NCBI GenBank assembly: GCA_937875605.1
Contig: CALLXZ010000497.1
Span: forward strand, 1-7,687
Direction: 5' to 3'
Source of the DNA: an uncultured Moheibacter sp.
GTDB taxonomy: Bacteria; Bacteroidota; Bacteroidia; Flavobacteriales; Weeksellaceae
DNA length: 7,687 bases
Below the pieces are notes generated by a model, which saw nothing but the letters and a program-made list of their open reading frames with translations, was not told the DNA's origin and ran no database searches. Position numbers and translations under genes: made by a program. How positions within the stretch are numbered: the first letter of the stretch is position 1; the number at the start of each line of letters is the position of its first letter. Of this stretch, positions 1 to 5,765 are shown piece by piece.

Positions 1-320
1 ATGAAGAAAAATTTGAGCAGGATGAATTCAAAATCGGTAAATTTCATTTTAATGCGAAACTTCGCCAATTGCAGATAGGAAGTACTTCGCATAAATTATC
101 TCCCAAAGAAAGTGAGTTACTTCGTCTTCTGGCGGTTTATAGAAATGATTTGATGCCGAGAGAAGTGGCGTTAACGAGAATTTGGCACGATGATAACTAC
201 TTTACTTCCAGAAGTATGGATGTTTATATCGCCAAACTGAGAAAATATTTGAAAGACGATCCCAATGTGGAAATTGTCAATATACATGGAGAAGGATTTA
301 GGTTGTTGATATCTGAATAA
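1..320 (+). CDS. OmpR-family response regulator, C-terminal DNA-binding domain (5' end outside window)
   Basis: This is the last 105 codons of a two-component response regulator, read in the frame that starts at base 3. The receiver domain lies upstream of the window. What is visible is a complete OmpR/PhoB-type winged helix: an N-terminal strand region (FKIGKFHFNAKLRQL), the first helix (SPKESELLRLLAVYRND), the LPREVALTRIW-like segment (here LMPREVALTRIW), the recognition helix (SRSMDVYIAKLRKYLKDD) and the C-terminal hairpin (VEIVNIHGEGFRLLI). The recognition-helix and hairpin wording closely resembles the RprY-like regulators of Bacteroidota, as I remember them. An ATG at 69 lies in frame, but it would cut off the first strands of the domain, so it is not the start. 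The gene ends in TAA and is followed by a strong terminator. The sensor kinase and the regulated genes cannot be seen here. Confidence 0.9.
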   Translation, partial: EEKFEQDEFKIGKFHFNAKLRQLQIGSTSHKLSPKESELLRLLAVYRNDLMPREVALTRIWHDDNYFTSRSMDVYIAKLRKYLKDDPNVEIVNIHGEGFRLLISE

Positions 321-344
321 TTTCCACAGAATTAAGATCGTTTT

Positions 345-377
345 AAATCCCTTTTCGTTTTCGGAAAGGGATTTTTT
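345..377 (+). terminator. Rho-independent terminator after the response regulator
   Basis: A 13-bp stem (345-357 paired with 362-374, core AAATCCCTTT / AAAGGGATTT, one G-T wobble) closes a TTTT loop and runs into six T's (372-377). It lies 24 bases after the stop codon of the response regulator. The AAA/TTT flanks make it partly usable in both orientations. The next gene starts only 13 bases later. Confidence 0.85.
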
Positions 378-390
378 GTAATTTGGAGTC

Positions 391-999
391 ATGAAACAAA
401 TTTGGGTTTATTCGTTTTTAGTAATTTTAATTTTCAGTTGTCAATCAAAAGAAAAGGCGGTTGAAGAAGAAAATGTCTATCCAAGAAAAAAATGGTTTAG
501 TGTTACCGAAAATTATAAAAGATTGGATAGTGTTCGAATTGCGTTTGCTAAAGAAGGTGTAGAAGAAATAAAAATATCATATGTAGGAACTCCTTCGGAC
601 TTTCCAACAGGGAAATTTCATTTTTTAATTCTAAATGAAAAAGATGCATTTATGATTTCACGAGTAAAAACCTATATTGATGGGATGGTGTGTGGAACGG
701 ATAGCGAAAAGGATTATACGTTTGAAAAGGAAAAAATTGAATCCTATTTAGACAGTATTCAACCTATAAAATTGTCCGAAATACAAAATTATTTGCTCCA
801 AAATAAAGACAAGATTATCGCAGGAAAAGAATTTAGACAATCTCCAGCAGTCGTCTCGTTTGCTTTAAAAAATGACACTTTAAAAGGAAGTTTTATGCAT
901 GACATTCTAAATTTCATGGAAAGTAATGGGATGCGTGTTTATTTAATCAGACGTATGAATGACAAAGAATTAGCTGCTGTGGAAAGCTATTTGGATTAA
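391..999 (+). CDS. Small lipoprotein of unknown function
   Basis: The product is a 202-residue protein that I do not recognise. Residues 1-17 form a type II signal peptide: Lys at position 2, a hydrophobic stretch (WVYSFLVILIF) and Cys17 in an IFSC lipobox. The residues after the cysteine (QSKEKAVEEE) are charged but lack the plain S-D/E-D/E export tag of the other lipoproteins in this window, so it may stay in the periplasm. The mature part is rich in Lys and Glu, has one further cysteine (in DGMVCGTDSEKD) and no repeats or membrane segments; it ends in a probable helix (MNDKELAAVESYLD). The start at 391 is supported by the signal peptide and by GGAG at 385-388, although that is unusually close. 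The gene stands alone between a terminator upstream and phhA 72 bases downstream. Confidence 0.75.
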   Translation: MKQIWVYSFLVILIFSCQSKEKAVEEENVYPRKKWFSVTENYKRLDSVRIAFAKEGVEEIKISYVGTPSDFPTGKFHFLILNEKDAFMISRVKTYIDGMVCGTDSEKDYTFEKEKIESYLDSIQPIKLSEIQNYLLQNKDKIIAGKEFRQSPAVVSFALKNDTLKGSFMHDILNFMESNGMRVYLIRRMNDKELAAVESYLD

Positions 1000-1071
1000 G
1001 AATTTCCAACGGTCAAACCTTATCATTCTCAAATTAAAACCTTAAATTAGCTAATCCAAAACGCACAAAAG

Positions 1072-2856
1072 ATGGCTTACGAAGAAAATGAAGTACTGAG
1101 GCGATTGCCCGAGCATTTGAAACAATTTATAAATGACCAGCATTATGAAAGTTATACGCCCATAGATCAGGCAGTATGGCGATACGTAATGCGAAAAAAT
1201 GTAGATTATCTGAAAAAAGTAGCACATGGCAGCTATGTGGAAGGTTTGCAGAAAACCGGAATTTCCATCGAAGATATTCCGAGCATGTACGGCATGAACC
1301 GCATACTGAAAGACATTGGCTGGGCAGCCGTTGCGGTGGATGGATTCATTCCGCCGACTGCGTTTATGGAATTTCAGGCGTATAATGTTCTCGTAATTGC
1401 ACAAGACATCCGACAAATCCAAAATATCGAATATACACCTGCGCCGGACATTATCCATGAATCTGCCGGTCATGCGCCCATCATAGCCAATCCTGAATAC
1501 GCCGAATACCTTCGCCGTTTCGGGGAGATTGGCAGTAAAGCCATTTCTTCCGCTTTGGACTACGAAATGTATGAAGCTATTCGTCATTTGTCTATCGTAA
1601 AAGAAGACCGTGAAAGTGATCCGAAAGTGATTGACCGTGCGGAACAAAAAGTTTTGGATCTGCAAAATTCCATGACTGAACTTTCCGAAATGGCTAAAAT
1701 CCGAAATCTGCATTGGTGGACGGTAGAATATGGATTGATCGGCGATTTAAAAAATCCGAAAATTTATGGAGCAGGATTATTGTCCTCGATTGGAGAAAGT
1801 AAATGGTGTATGACGGATGAAGTGAAAAAACTTCCATACGATATTTCCGCTGCCGATATTTCATTTGATATCACAAAACCACAGCCACAATTGTTTGTAA
1901 CTCCGGATTTTGCACATTTGAATTTTGTGTTGGAACAATTTGCCAATAAGATGGGATTGCGTACCGGAGGAACGGAAGGAGTCAAACAATTGATCGAATC
2001 CAAAAGTTTAGGAACCATCGAATATAACACGGGCATACAGATTTCAGGTGTTTTCAAACGGGTTATTACTGACAGCCATGACAACCCGGTTTATATCCAG
2101 ACTGAAGGTCCGACGGCACTTGCCTATCACGAATATGAATTAATCGGACACGGAACAAATTATCATGCCCACGGATTTGGTTCGCCGGTTGGTAAGTTGA
2201 AAAACATCAACATAGCCATCGAAAATATGTCGCCTTATGATCTGGAAGCCTATAAAATCAAAGAAGGTGAAATGACCAAATTGGAATTTGAAGGTGGAAT
2301 TACGGTGGAAGGTGAAGTCATTACCGGAACTCGTAACCGCAAAGGAAAGGTTCTAATTGTTTCATTTAAGAATTGTACGGTGAAACATTACGAAGAAGTT
2401 TTGTTTCACCCCGATTGGGGAATTTACGATATGGCGATTGGGAAATCCGTGATTTCGGCTTATGCAGGTCCGGCTGATTTTACCTCATTCAACATGGTTA
2501 CGCACGAATTGGAAACGAAACCCAAAAAGTTGGAAATCGAACCGAAAGAACAAACGCTTCGCGATCTGTATCAGCAAATTCGACACATTCGACAGAATGA
2601 TTTGGTCAATGAAAATGTTTTAAAAGAAACATTTGAGAGAATTAAAAAGGATTATCCAACCGAATGGTTGCTTCCTGTTGAAATCTACGAATTGGCATAT
2701 CTGAATAAATACGGATTTGAACAAGAAATCAAAGAGCATTTGATTTCATTGGCGAAGCAACAAAAAGAGGTAGCGCATCTGATTGAAGACGGAATTTGGC
2801 TTTCGGAAAATCCCGTTATTTCAAACGAGCCAGTTTCTTCGACACCAGATCGGTAA
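1072..2856 (+). CDS. phhA: Aromatic amino acid hydroxylase (phenylalanine 4-monooxygenase), long form
   Basis: The product is a cytoplasmic non-heme iron enzyme that hydroxylates an aromatic ring, most likely phenylalanine to tyrosine, with O2 and tetrahydropterin. The iron ligands can be placed: His129 and His134 in HESAGH (the HELLGH-type motif) and Glu219 in WWTVEYGL, followed by the family block YGAGLLSSIGE. The two parts of the site are 85 residues apart, against about 40 in the human and Chromobacterium enzymes as I recall them, so there is an insertion of about 45 residues (around 160-210, helical and charged). The catalytic core ends near residue 305. About 290 further residues follow, with no ACT domain visible. 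At 594 residues it is about twice the size of short bacterial PhhA but close to the long form I recall from Bacillus and Bacteroidota. An in-frame TAG at 1048 fixes the ATG at 1072. A 10-bp palindrome (ATTAGCTAAT, 1046-1055) lies just upstream. Substrate choice between Phe and Trp cannot be read with certainty. Confidence 0.92.
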   Translation: MAYEENEVLRRLPEHLKQFINDQHYESYTPIDQAVWRYVMRKNVDYLKKVAHGSYVEGLQKTGISIEDIPSMYGMNRILKDIGWAAVAVDGFIPPTAFMEFQAYNVLVIAQDIRQIQNIEYTPAPDIIHESAGHAPIIANPEYAEYLRRFGEIGSKAISSALDYEMYEAIRHLSIVKEDRESDPKVIDRAEQKVLDLQNSMTELSEMAKIRNLHWWTVEYGLIGDLKNPKIYGAGLLSSIGESKWCMTDEVKKLPYDISAADISFDITKPQPQLFVTPDFAHLNFVLEQFANKMGLRTGGTEGVKQLIESKSLGTIEYNTGIQISGVFKRVITDSHDNPVYIQTEGPTALAYHEYELIGHGTNYHAHGFGSPVGKLKNINIAIENMSPYDLEAYKIKEGEMTKLEFEGGITVEGEVITGTRNRKGKVLIVSFKNCTVKHYEEVLFHPDWGIYDMAIGKSVISAYAGPADFTSFNMVTHELETKPKKLEIEPKEQTLRDLYQQIRHIRQNDLVNENVLKETFERIKKDYPTEWLLPVEIYELAYLNKYGFEQEIKEHLISLAKQQKEVAHLIEDGIWLSENPVISNEPVSSTPDR

Positions 2857-3262
2857 TCAGTCCGCCCAGCCAGGAAAAGAAAAACAGTACCGGCATGATG
2901 GAAAGTTCGTACCAGGTCGGATGATGCGGTGTGAAAATCACATCGCCCAAAGCGATAAGGAATAATATGAAACCGACAAAAACAGCGTATGCTTTTTTTG
3001 CCTTGGAGACGATCATCGCCGTAACCAATCCGCCAAATATAGCACCTACACCATTTGAAAAAAGAAGCACAAGGAAGAATTCATCTCTTACTTCAGGAGT
3101 CCGCGCTGCATATTTTATCACACGGTTCCAATGTTCGTATGGAAATCGTGAATAATCATATTCGATCCAGTTTTCATTGAGGGTAATTCCAAACATAATG
3201 ATGACCATCGCTACAGCCAGTCCCAAAATTACCGCAAAGAAATTACGTAAAAATGTACCCAT
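2816..3262 (-). CDS. Four-helix inner-membrane protein of unknown function
   Basis: The product is a 148-residue integral membrane protein with four predicted helices, at about residues 8-28, 62-85, 91-110 and 120-140. Between helices 1 and 2 is a loop of about 33 residues rich in aromatic and charged residues (NENWIEYDYSRFPYEHW). Helix 2 is glycine-rich (GVGAIFGGLVTAMIV) and is followed by basic KAKKA. A PHHPTWYE segment lies between helices 3 and 4, and the C-terminus is basic (KKLARLK), which suggests a cytoplasmic tail. I cannot assign a family. It starts 2 bases after the ridA stop codon (TAA-TC-ATG on the minus strand), so the two are almost surely translated from one mRNA. Its last 41 bases overlap the end of phhA on the opposite strand. 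Confidence 0.8.
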   Translation of the reverse strand: MGTFLRNFFAVILGLAVAMVIIMFGITLNENWIEYDYSRFPYEHWNRVIKYAARTPEVRDEFFLVLLFSNGVGAIFGGLVTAMIVSKAKKAYAVFVGFILFLIALGDVIFTPHHPTWYELSIMPVLFFFSWLGGLITDLVSKKLARLK

Positions 3263-3264
3263 GA

Positions 3265-3642
3265 TTAAAGGTGCGCAATCATTGAAATTTCGACATTGAC
3301 GTCGCTTGGCAATTTAGCAACCTGAACCGTTTCGCGTGCTGGATAAATGCCGTCATTAAAATAAGAAGCATAAATTTCATTGACCACTGCAAAATCGTTC
3401 ATATCCTTTAGGAAAATGGTCGTTTTTACAACGTTTGAAAAAGAAGCTCCGGCTTCAGATAAAATAGCCTGAAGGTTTTTCATCACTTGATGTGTTGCAT
3501 CAGAAATTTCCGTTACGATTTCTCTCGTTTCCGGATTAGCAGGGATTTGACCTGAAATAAATAATAAATTATTGAAGGAAACAGCTTGACTATATGGGCC
3601 GATGGCTTGTGGTGCTTTTAATGTGTTGATGGTCTTTTTCAT
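3265..3642 (-). CDS. ridA: RidA/YjgF/UK114-family enamine/imine deaminase
   Basis: RidA proteins are small trimeric cytoplasmic enzymes that hydrolyse reactive enamines such as 2-aminoacrylate, formed by PLP enzymes, before they damage other proteins. With the start chosen here the product has 125 residues, the usual length. Visible family marks are IGPYSQAV with Tyr17, FISGQIP near residues 28-34, and the C-terminal signature with Arg103 in YPARETVQVAKLP and Glu118 in NVEISMIA; these two match the substrate-binding Arg and the Glu of E. coli RidA. The ORF is open to an ATG at 3666, which would add eight residues (MKLQYICK) in front of the usual MKKTINTLKAP start, so the downstream ATG (3640-3642) is preferred. 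It is the first gene of a minus-strand pair with the membrane protein. Nearby phhA suggests an amino-acid catabolism setting, but no direct link is shown. Confidence 0.93.
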   Translation of the reverse strand: MKKTINTLKAPQAIGPYSQAVSFNNLLFISGQIPANPETREIVTEISDATHQVMKNLQAILSEAGASFSNVVKTTIFLKDMNDFAVVNEIYASYFNDGIYPARETVQVAKLPSDVNVEISMIAHL

Positions 3643-3646
3643 TTTG

Positions 3647-3654
3647 CAAATATA
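3647..3654 (-). promoter_or_regulatory. Possible -7 promoter element for ridA
   Basis: On the minus strand TATATTTG fits the Bacteroidota -7 consensus TAnnTTTG exactly. It ends 4 bases before the preferred ridA ATG, so transcription from it would give an almost leaderless mRNA. I see no convincing TTG -33 box at the right distance. In such AT-rich sequence a chance match is quite possible. Confidence 0.25.
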
Positions 3655-3677
3655 TTGAAGTTTCAAATAAATTAGGA

Positions 3678-3700
3678 ATGAATTATAAGTTCTAATTCAT
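3678..3700. repeat. Inverted repeat ATGAATTA-N7-TAATTCAT in the divergent intergenic region
   Basis: Perfect 8-bp arms (3678-3685 and 3693-3700) are separated by 7 bases, so the arm centres are 15 bases apart. It lies between the divergent ridA and mbnP-like genes and is not followed by a T-run, so it fits a protein-binding site better than a terminator. The same 8-mer ATGAATTA returns at 3751-3758. Confidence 0.5.
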
Positions 3701-3742
3701 GTAAAATTATCACAGGGATATTGTTCGTATGTGAAATAAATC

Positions 3743-3757
3743 AATTCAAAATGAATT
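3743..3757. repeat. Second inverted repeat AATTCA-AAA-TGAATT just upstream of the -7 element
   Basis: Perfect 6-bp arms (3743-3748 and 3752-3757) flank an AAA spacer. The right half reads ATGAATTA (3751-3758), the same 8-mer as the upstream repeat. It ends 7 bases before the candidate -7 box of the mbnP-like gene, a position where a bound regulator would cover the promoter. Confidence 0.4.
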
Positions 3758-3764
3758 AAATATG

Positions 3765-3772
3765 TATTTTTG
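3765..3772 (+). promoter_or_regulatory. Candidate -7 promoter element for the mbnP-like operon
   Basis: TATTTTTG is an exact match to the Bacteroidota -7 consensus TAnnTTTG. It lies 36 bases before the ATG at 3809, which would give a leader of roughly 30 bases. The leader is CA-rich (ACACAACACACACATG) and has no Shine-Dalgarno sequence, as is common in this phylum. No clear -33 TTG is seen at the ideal distance; the region where it should lie overlaps the inverted repeat. Confidence 0.45.
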
Positions 3773-3808
3773 TGTAGCTAACTGCATAATAAATAACACA
3801 ACACACAC

Positions 3809-4618
3809 ATGAAATTAAAATTTTTACGAATTCCAATAGTAGTGATTTATTCTTTACTATTGTTGAATTGTTCTTCTGATGATGCAGGTGAACAATGGGG
3901 TCCTGTTCAGATCAAATTTGAAAATCGCTTTGAAGGACTAAGTCCGATTATATTAAATAACACGATCCAAACTTCATCCAACGGACAGAAGCACCGATTT
4001 TCTGCTTTGAAATACATTGTTAGTAATTTTACATTGACCCAATCGAATGGCGAAACTTTTACCTATCATCTGAACGACCCCGATAAAGGCGCATTTGTAG
4101 TGGATCAAAACGATGCAGTGATAAACGAAGTTACATTTGATCTGGATTCCATTCCGGCAGGTACTTATACGAAAGTTAAATTTGGACTGGGAATCAGTCA
4201 GGATGCGTATTTGCTGGGCGGAGAAAGTCAGGGAGAATTTTGGGCGGAAGCATCGGATGAGGGCATGACCTGGGCTTGGGCTGCCGGCTATATTTTTGTG
4301 AAACTGGAAGGTGTTTACGGGGATGCTTTAAATACAAATTTTTTAAATCATACCGGAAACATGGGAAATGTTTCCGAAAACGGAACACCAAATTTGTACC
4401 GTGAGATTGAAATTAATTTTCCTACCCCAATGGAAGTTTCAAGCCAGGCCTTTCCTGCGATTCATTTTATTGCCGATTTGAATCAATATTTAAGTGGCGA
4501 AACCGATTTGATTTTAAACTCAACAAATCATGAAGACATGGGTTCTTCCGAACATTTGGTTGACGTGACCAATAATTTGAGTCATATGTTTAGCGTTTCC
4601 CATATTCACAACAATTAG
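3809..4618 (+). CDS. MbnP-like lipoprotein, predicted kynurenine/copper-binding partner of the di-heme enzyme
   Basis: The product is a 269-residue lipoprotein of the MbnP family. In methanotrophs MbnP binds copper through a site that depends on a kynurenine made from tryptophan by its partner MbnH. The signal peptide ends in LLLLN-C21, followed by SSDD, which resembles the lipoprotein surface-export tag known from Bacteroidota. The mature protein is rich in beta-strand. Visible family marks are the early block HRFSALKYIVSNFTL, the segment IPAGTYTKVKFGLG, the tryptophan motif MTWAWAAGY (Trp155 and Trp157) running into IFVKLEG, and a C-terminal histidine group (His259, His265, His267 in SHMFSVSHIH). 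One tryptophan of the WAW pair is the natural candidate for conversion, which I infer from family and context. The gene leads the operon and lies 4 bases before the di-heme enzyme gene. Family assignment is from recognition of these motifs, not a search. Confidence 0.82.
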   Translation: MKLKFLRIPIVVIYSLLLLNCSSDDAGEQWGPVQIKFENRFEGLSPIILNNTIQTSSNGQKHRFSALKYIVSNFTLTQSNGETFTYHLNDPDKGAFVVDQNDAVINEVTFDLDSIPAGTYTKVKFGLGISQDAYLLGGESQGEFWAEASDEGMTWAWAAGYIFVKLEGVYGDALNTNFLNHTGNMGNVSENGTPNLYREIEINFPTPMEVSSQAFPAIHFIADLNQYLSGETDLILNSTNHEDMGSSEHLVDVTNNLSHMFSVSHIHNN

Positions 4619-4622
4619 GAGA

Positions 4623-5681
4623 ATGAAATCAAGTGCGTTTATTTATAAGGGCATTTTATGGAGCATAGGTGTTTTTTGTATTTCATTTGTCATTTCGTGT
4701 AATGATGAACCGGAAGAGGGAACGCCTGTGGATGAAGTGGTAACATTGTCTTTCCCGAATTATTTTCCGGAATTCACGTATGAATCTATTCCTTTGACCC
4801 AAAATAAAATTGCACTGGGGAAAAAATTATTTTACGAGGGAAAACTATCCAGGAATAATGCGATTTCATGTGGTTTTTGTCACATACAGGAGTTCGCATT
4901 TACGCATCATGGACACAGCATAAGCCATGGAATAGACAACCGAATGGGCATTCGAAACGCTCCGGCTCTTCAAAATTTGGCTTTTTTAAGCCGGTTTATG
5001 TGGGACGGTGTGATTCATGAGTTGGATCAGCAACCCATCAGCCCGATTACAGCCCATGAAGAAATGGATTCTAATTTTCCGCAAATCATTCAAAAGTTAA
5101 ACGAAGTGGAGGAATATCAAGATTTATTTCGTTCGGCATATGGAGATTCTGAAATTAATGCAGAACGTATTTTAAATGCTTTGGGTCAATTTATGGCGAC
5201 CATCATTTCAGATCAGTCAAAATATGATCAATATTTACAGGGTCAAATCGTGCTAACGGATTCTGAAAATAACGGAAGACAGATTTTTGAGCAAAAATGC
5301 AGCACGTGTCATACAGGAGCTCTCCAAACAGACGAATCCTTTCGAAATACCGGATTATATTTTAATTCGGAATTGGCAGATGCAGGAAGATACAGAGTTA
5401 CGCTGGATTCGGCAGACTTCATGAAATTCAGAGTGCCGAGTTTGCGAAATATAGCTCTTACTTCTCCGTATATGCACGATGGAAGATTTCTTTCGCTGGA
5501 AGCTGTTTTGAATTTCTATTCGGATGGAGTAGAGGACAATCCCCGGCTGGATCCTCTGCTTAGAAACGGAGAGATAGTAGGAATTCCACTGAGCAATCAG
5601 GAAAAACAGGATTTAATTTCTTTTCTAAACACATTAACCGATGATAATTTCATAACCGATCCCGAATATTCAGAATTCTAA
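4623..5681 (+). CDS. MbnH/MauG-like di-heme cytochrome c peroxidase-family enzyme (lipoprotein)
   Basis: The product is a 352-residue exported protein with two c-type heme sites, C83-GF-CH87 and C226-ST-CH230, in the bacterial cytochrome c peroxidase/MauG fold. The signal peptide ends at FVIS-C26 followed by NDEPEE, so it is probably a lipoprotein. Trp127 in FMWDG and Glu147 in HEEM are 20 residues apart, the same spacing as the inter-heme Trp and catalytic Glu of MauG (93/113) and of Pseudomonas CcpA (94/114), as I recall them. After PYMHDGRF, Tyr299 (LNFYSDG) falls where peroxidases have the methionine heme ligand, so the enzyme looks MauG-type, oxidising a protein substrate, rather than a plain peroxidase. 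The likely substrate is the MbnP-like protein encoded 4 bases upstream. The start at 4623 follows TTAGGAG almost directly. A gap of 84 bases without a promoter match separates it from the next gene. Confidence 0.88.
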   Translation: MKSSAFIYKGILWSIGVFCISFVISCNDEPEEGTPVDEVVTLSFPNYFPEFTYESIPLTQNKIALGKKLFYEGKLSRNNAISCGFCHIQEFAFTHHGHSISHGIDNRMGIRNAPALQNLAFLSRFMWDGVIHELDQQPISPITAHEEMDSNFPQIIQKLNEVEEYQDLFRSAYGDSEINAERILNALGQFMATIISDQSKYDQYLQGQIVLTDSENNGRQIFEQKCSTCHTGALQTDESFRNTGLYFNSELADAGRYRVTLDSADFMKFRVPSLRNIALTSPYMHDGRFLSLEAVLNFYSDGVEDNPRLDPLLRNGEIVGIPLSNQEKQDLISFLNTLTDDNFITDPEYSEF

Positions 5682-5765
5682 AGAATAAAATGGAAGAATT
5701 ATAAAATCACAATTTATTGAAGTTCAAAAATGTTTAATCTAAATAATTAAAGACATACAAAATTT

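Noticed and set aside
171..392. 73-residue minus-strand frame across the end of the response regulator
   Set aside because: It is antisense to the DNA-binding domain and runs through the terminator; there is no domain or start signal.
1051..1713. 220-residue minus-strand reading frame opposite phhA
   Set aside because: It lies wholly antisense to the catalytic core of a clear enzyme, has an unusual Phe/His/Arg-rich composition and no recognisable domain; it is a shadow of the phhA codon pattern.
1764..2084. 106-residue minus-strand frame inside phhA
   Set aside because: It overlaps the conserved hydroxylase coding sequence and shows no family features.
3643..3666. Upstream ridA start adding MKLQYICK
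   Set aside because: The family normally begins a few residues before IGPYSQAV; the extra eight residues match nothing and the downstream ATG gives the usual 125-residue length.
3762..3812. 16-codon ORF with two cysteines (MYFCVANCIINNTTHT) whose stop overlaps the mbnP-like ATG
   Set aside because: A two-cysteine peptide beside mbnP recalls a methanobactin precursor or leader peptide, but it overlaps the candidate -7 box, has no ribosome binding site, and no mbnB/mbnC-like genes are present. Chance is the simplest explanation.
4194..4391. 65-residue minus-strand frame inside the mbnP-like gene
   Set aside because: It is antisense to the WAW motif region; its proline/arginine-rich composition is that of a shadow frame.
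5682..5765. Possible separate promoter or terminator before the propeller gene
   Set aside because: No TAnnTTTG match and no stem with a T-run could be found in these 84 bases; the region is simply AT-rich.
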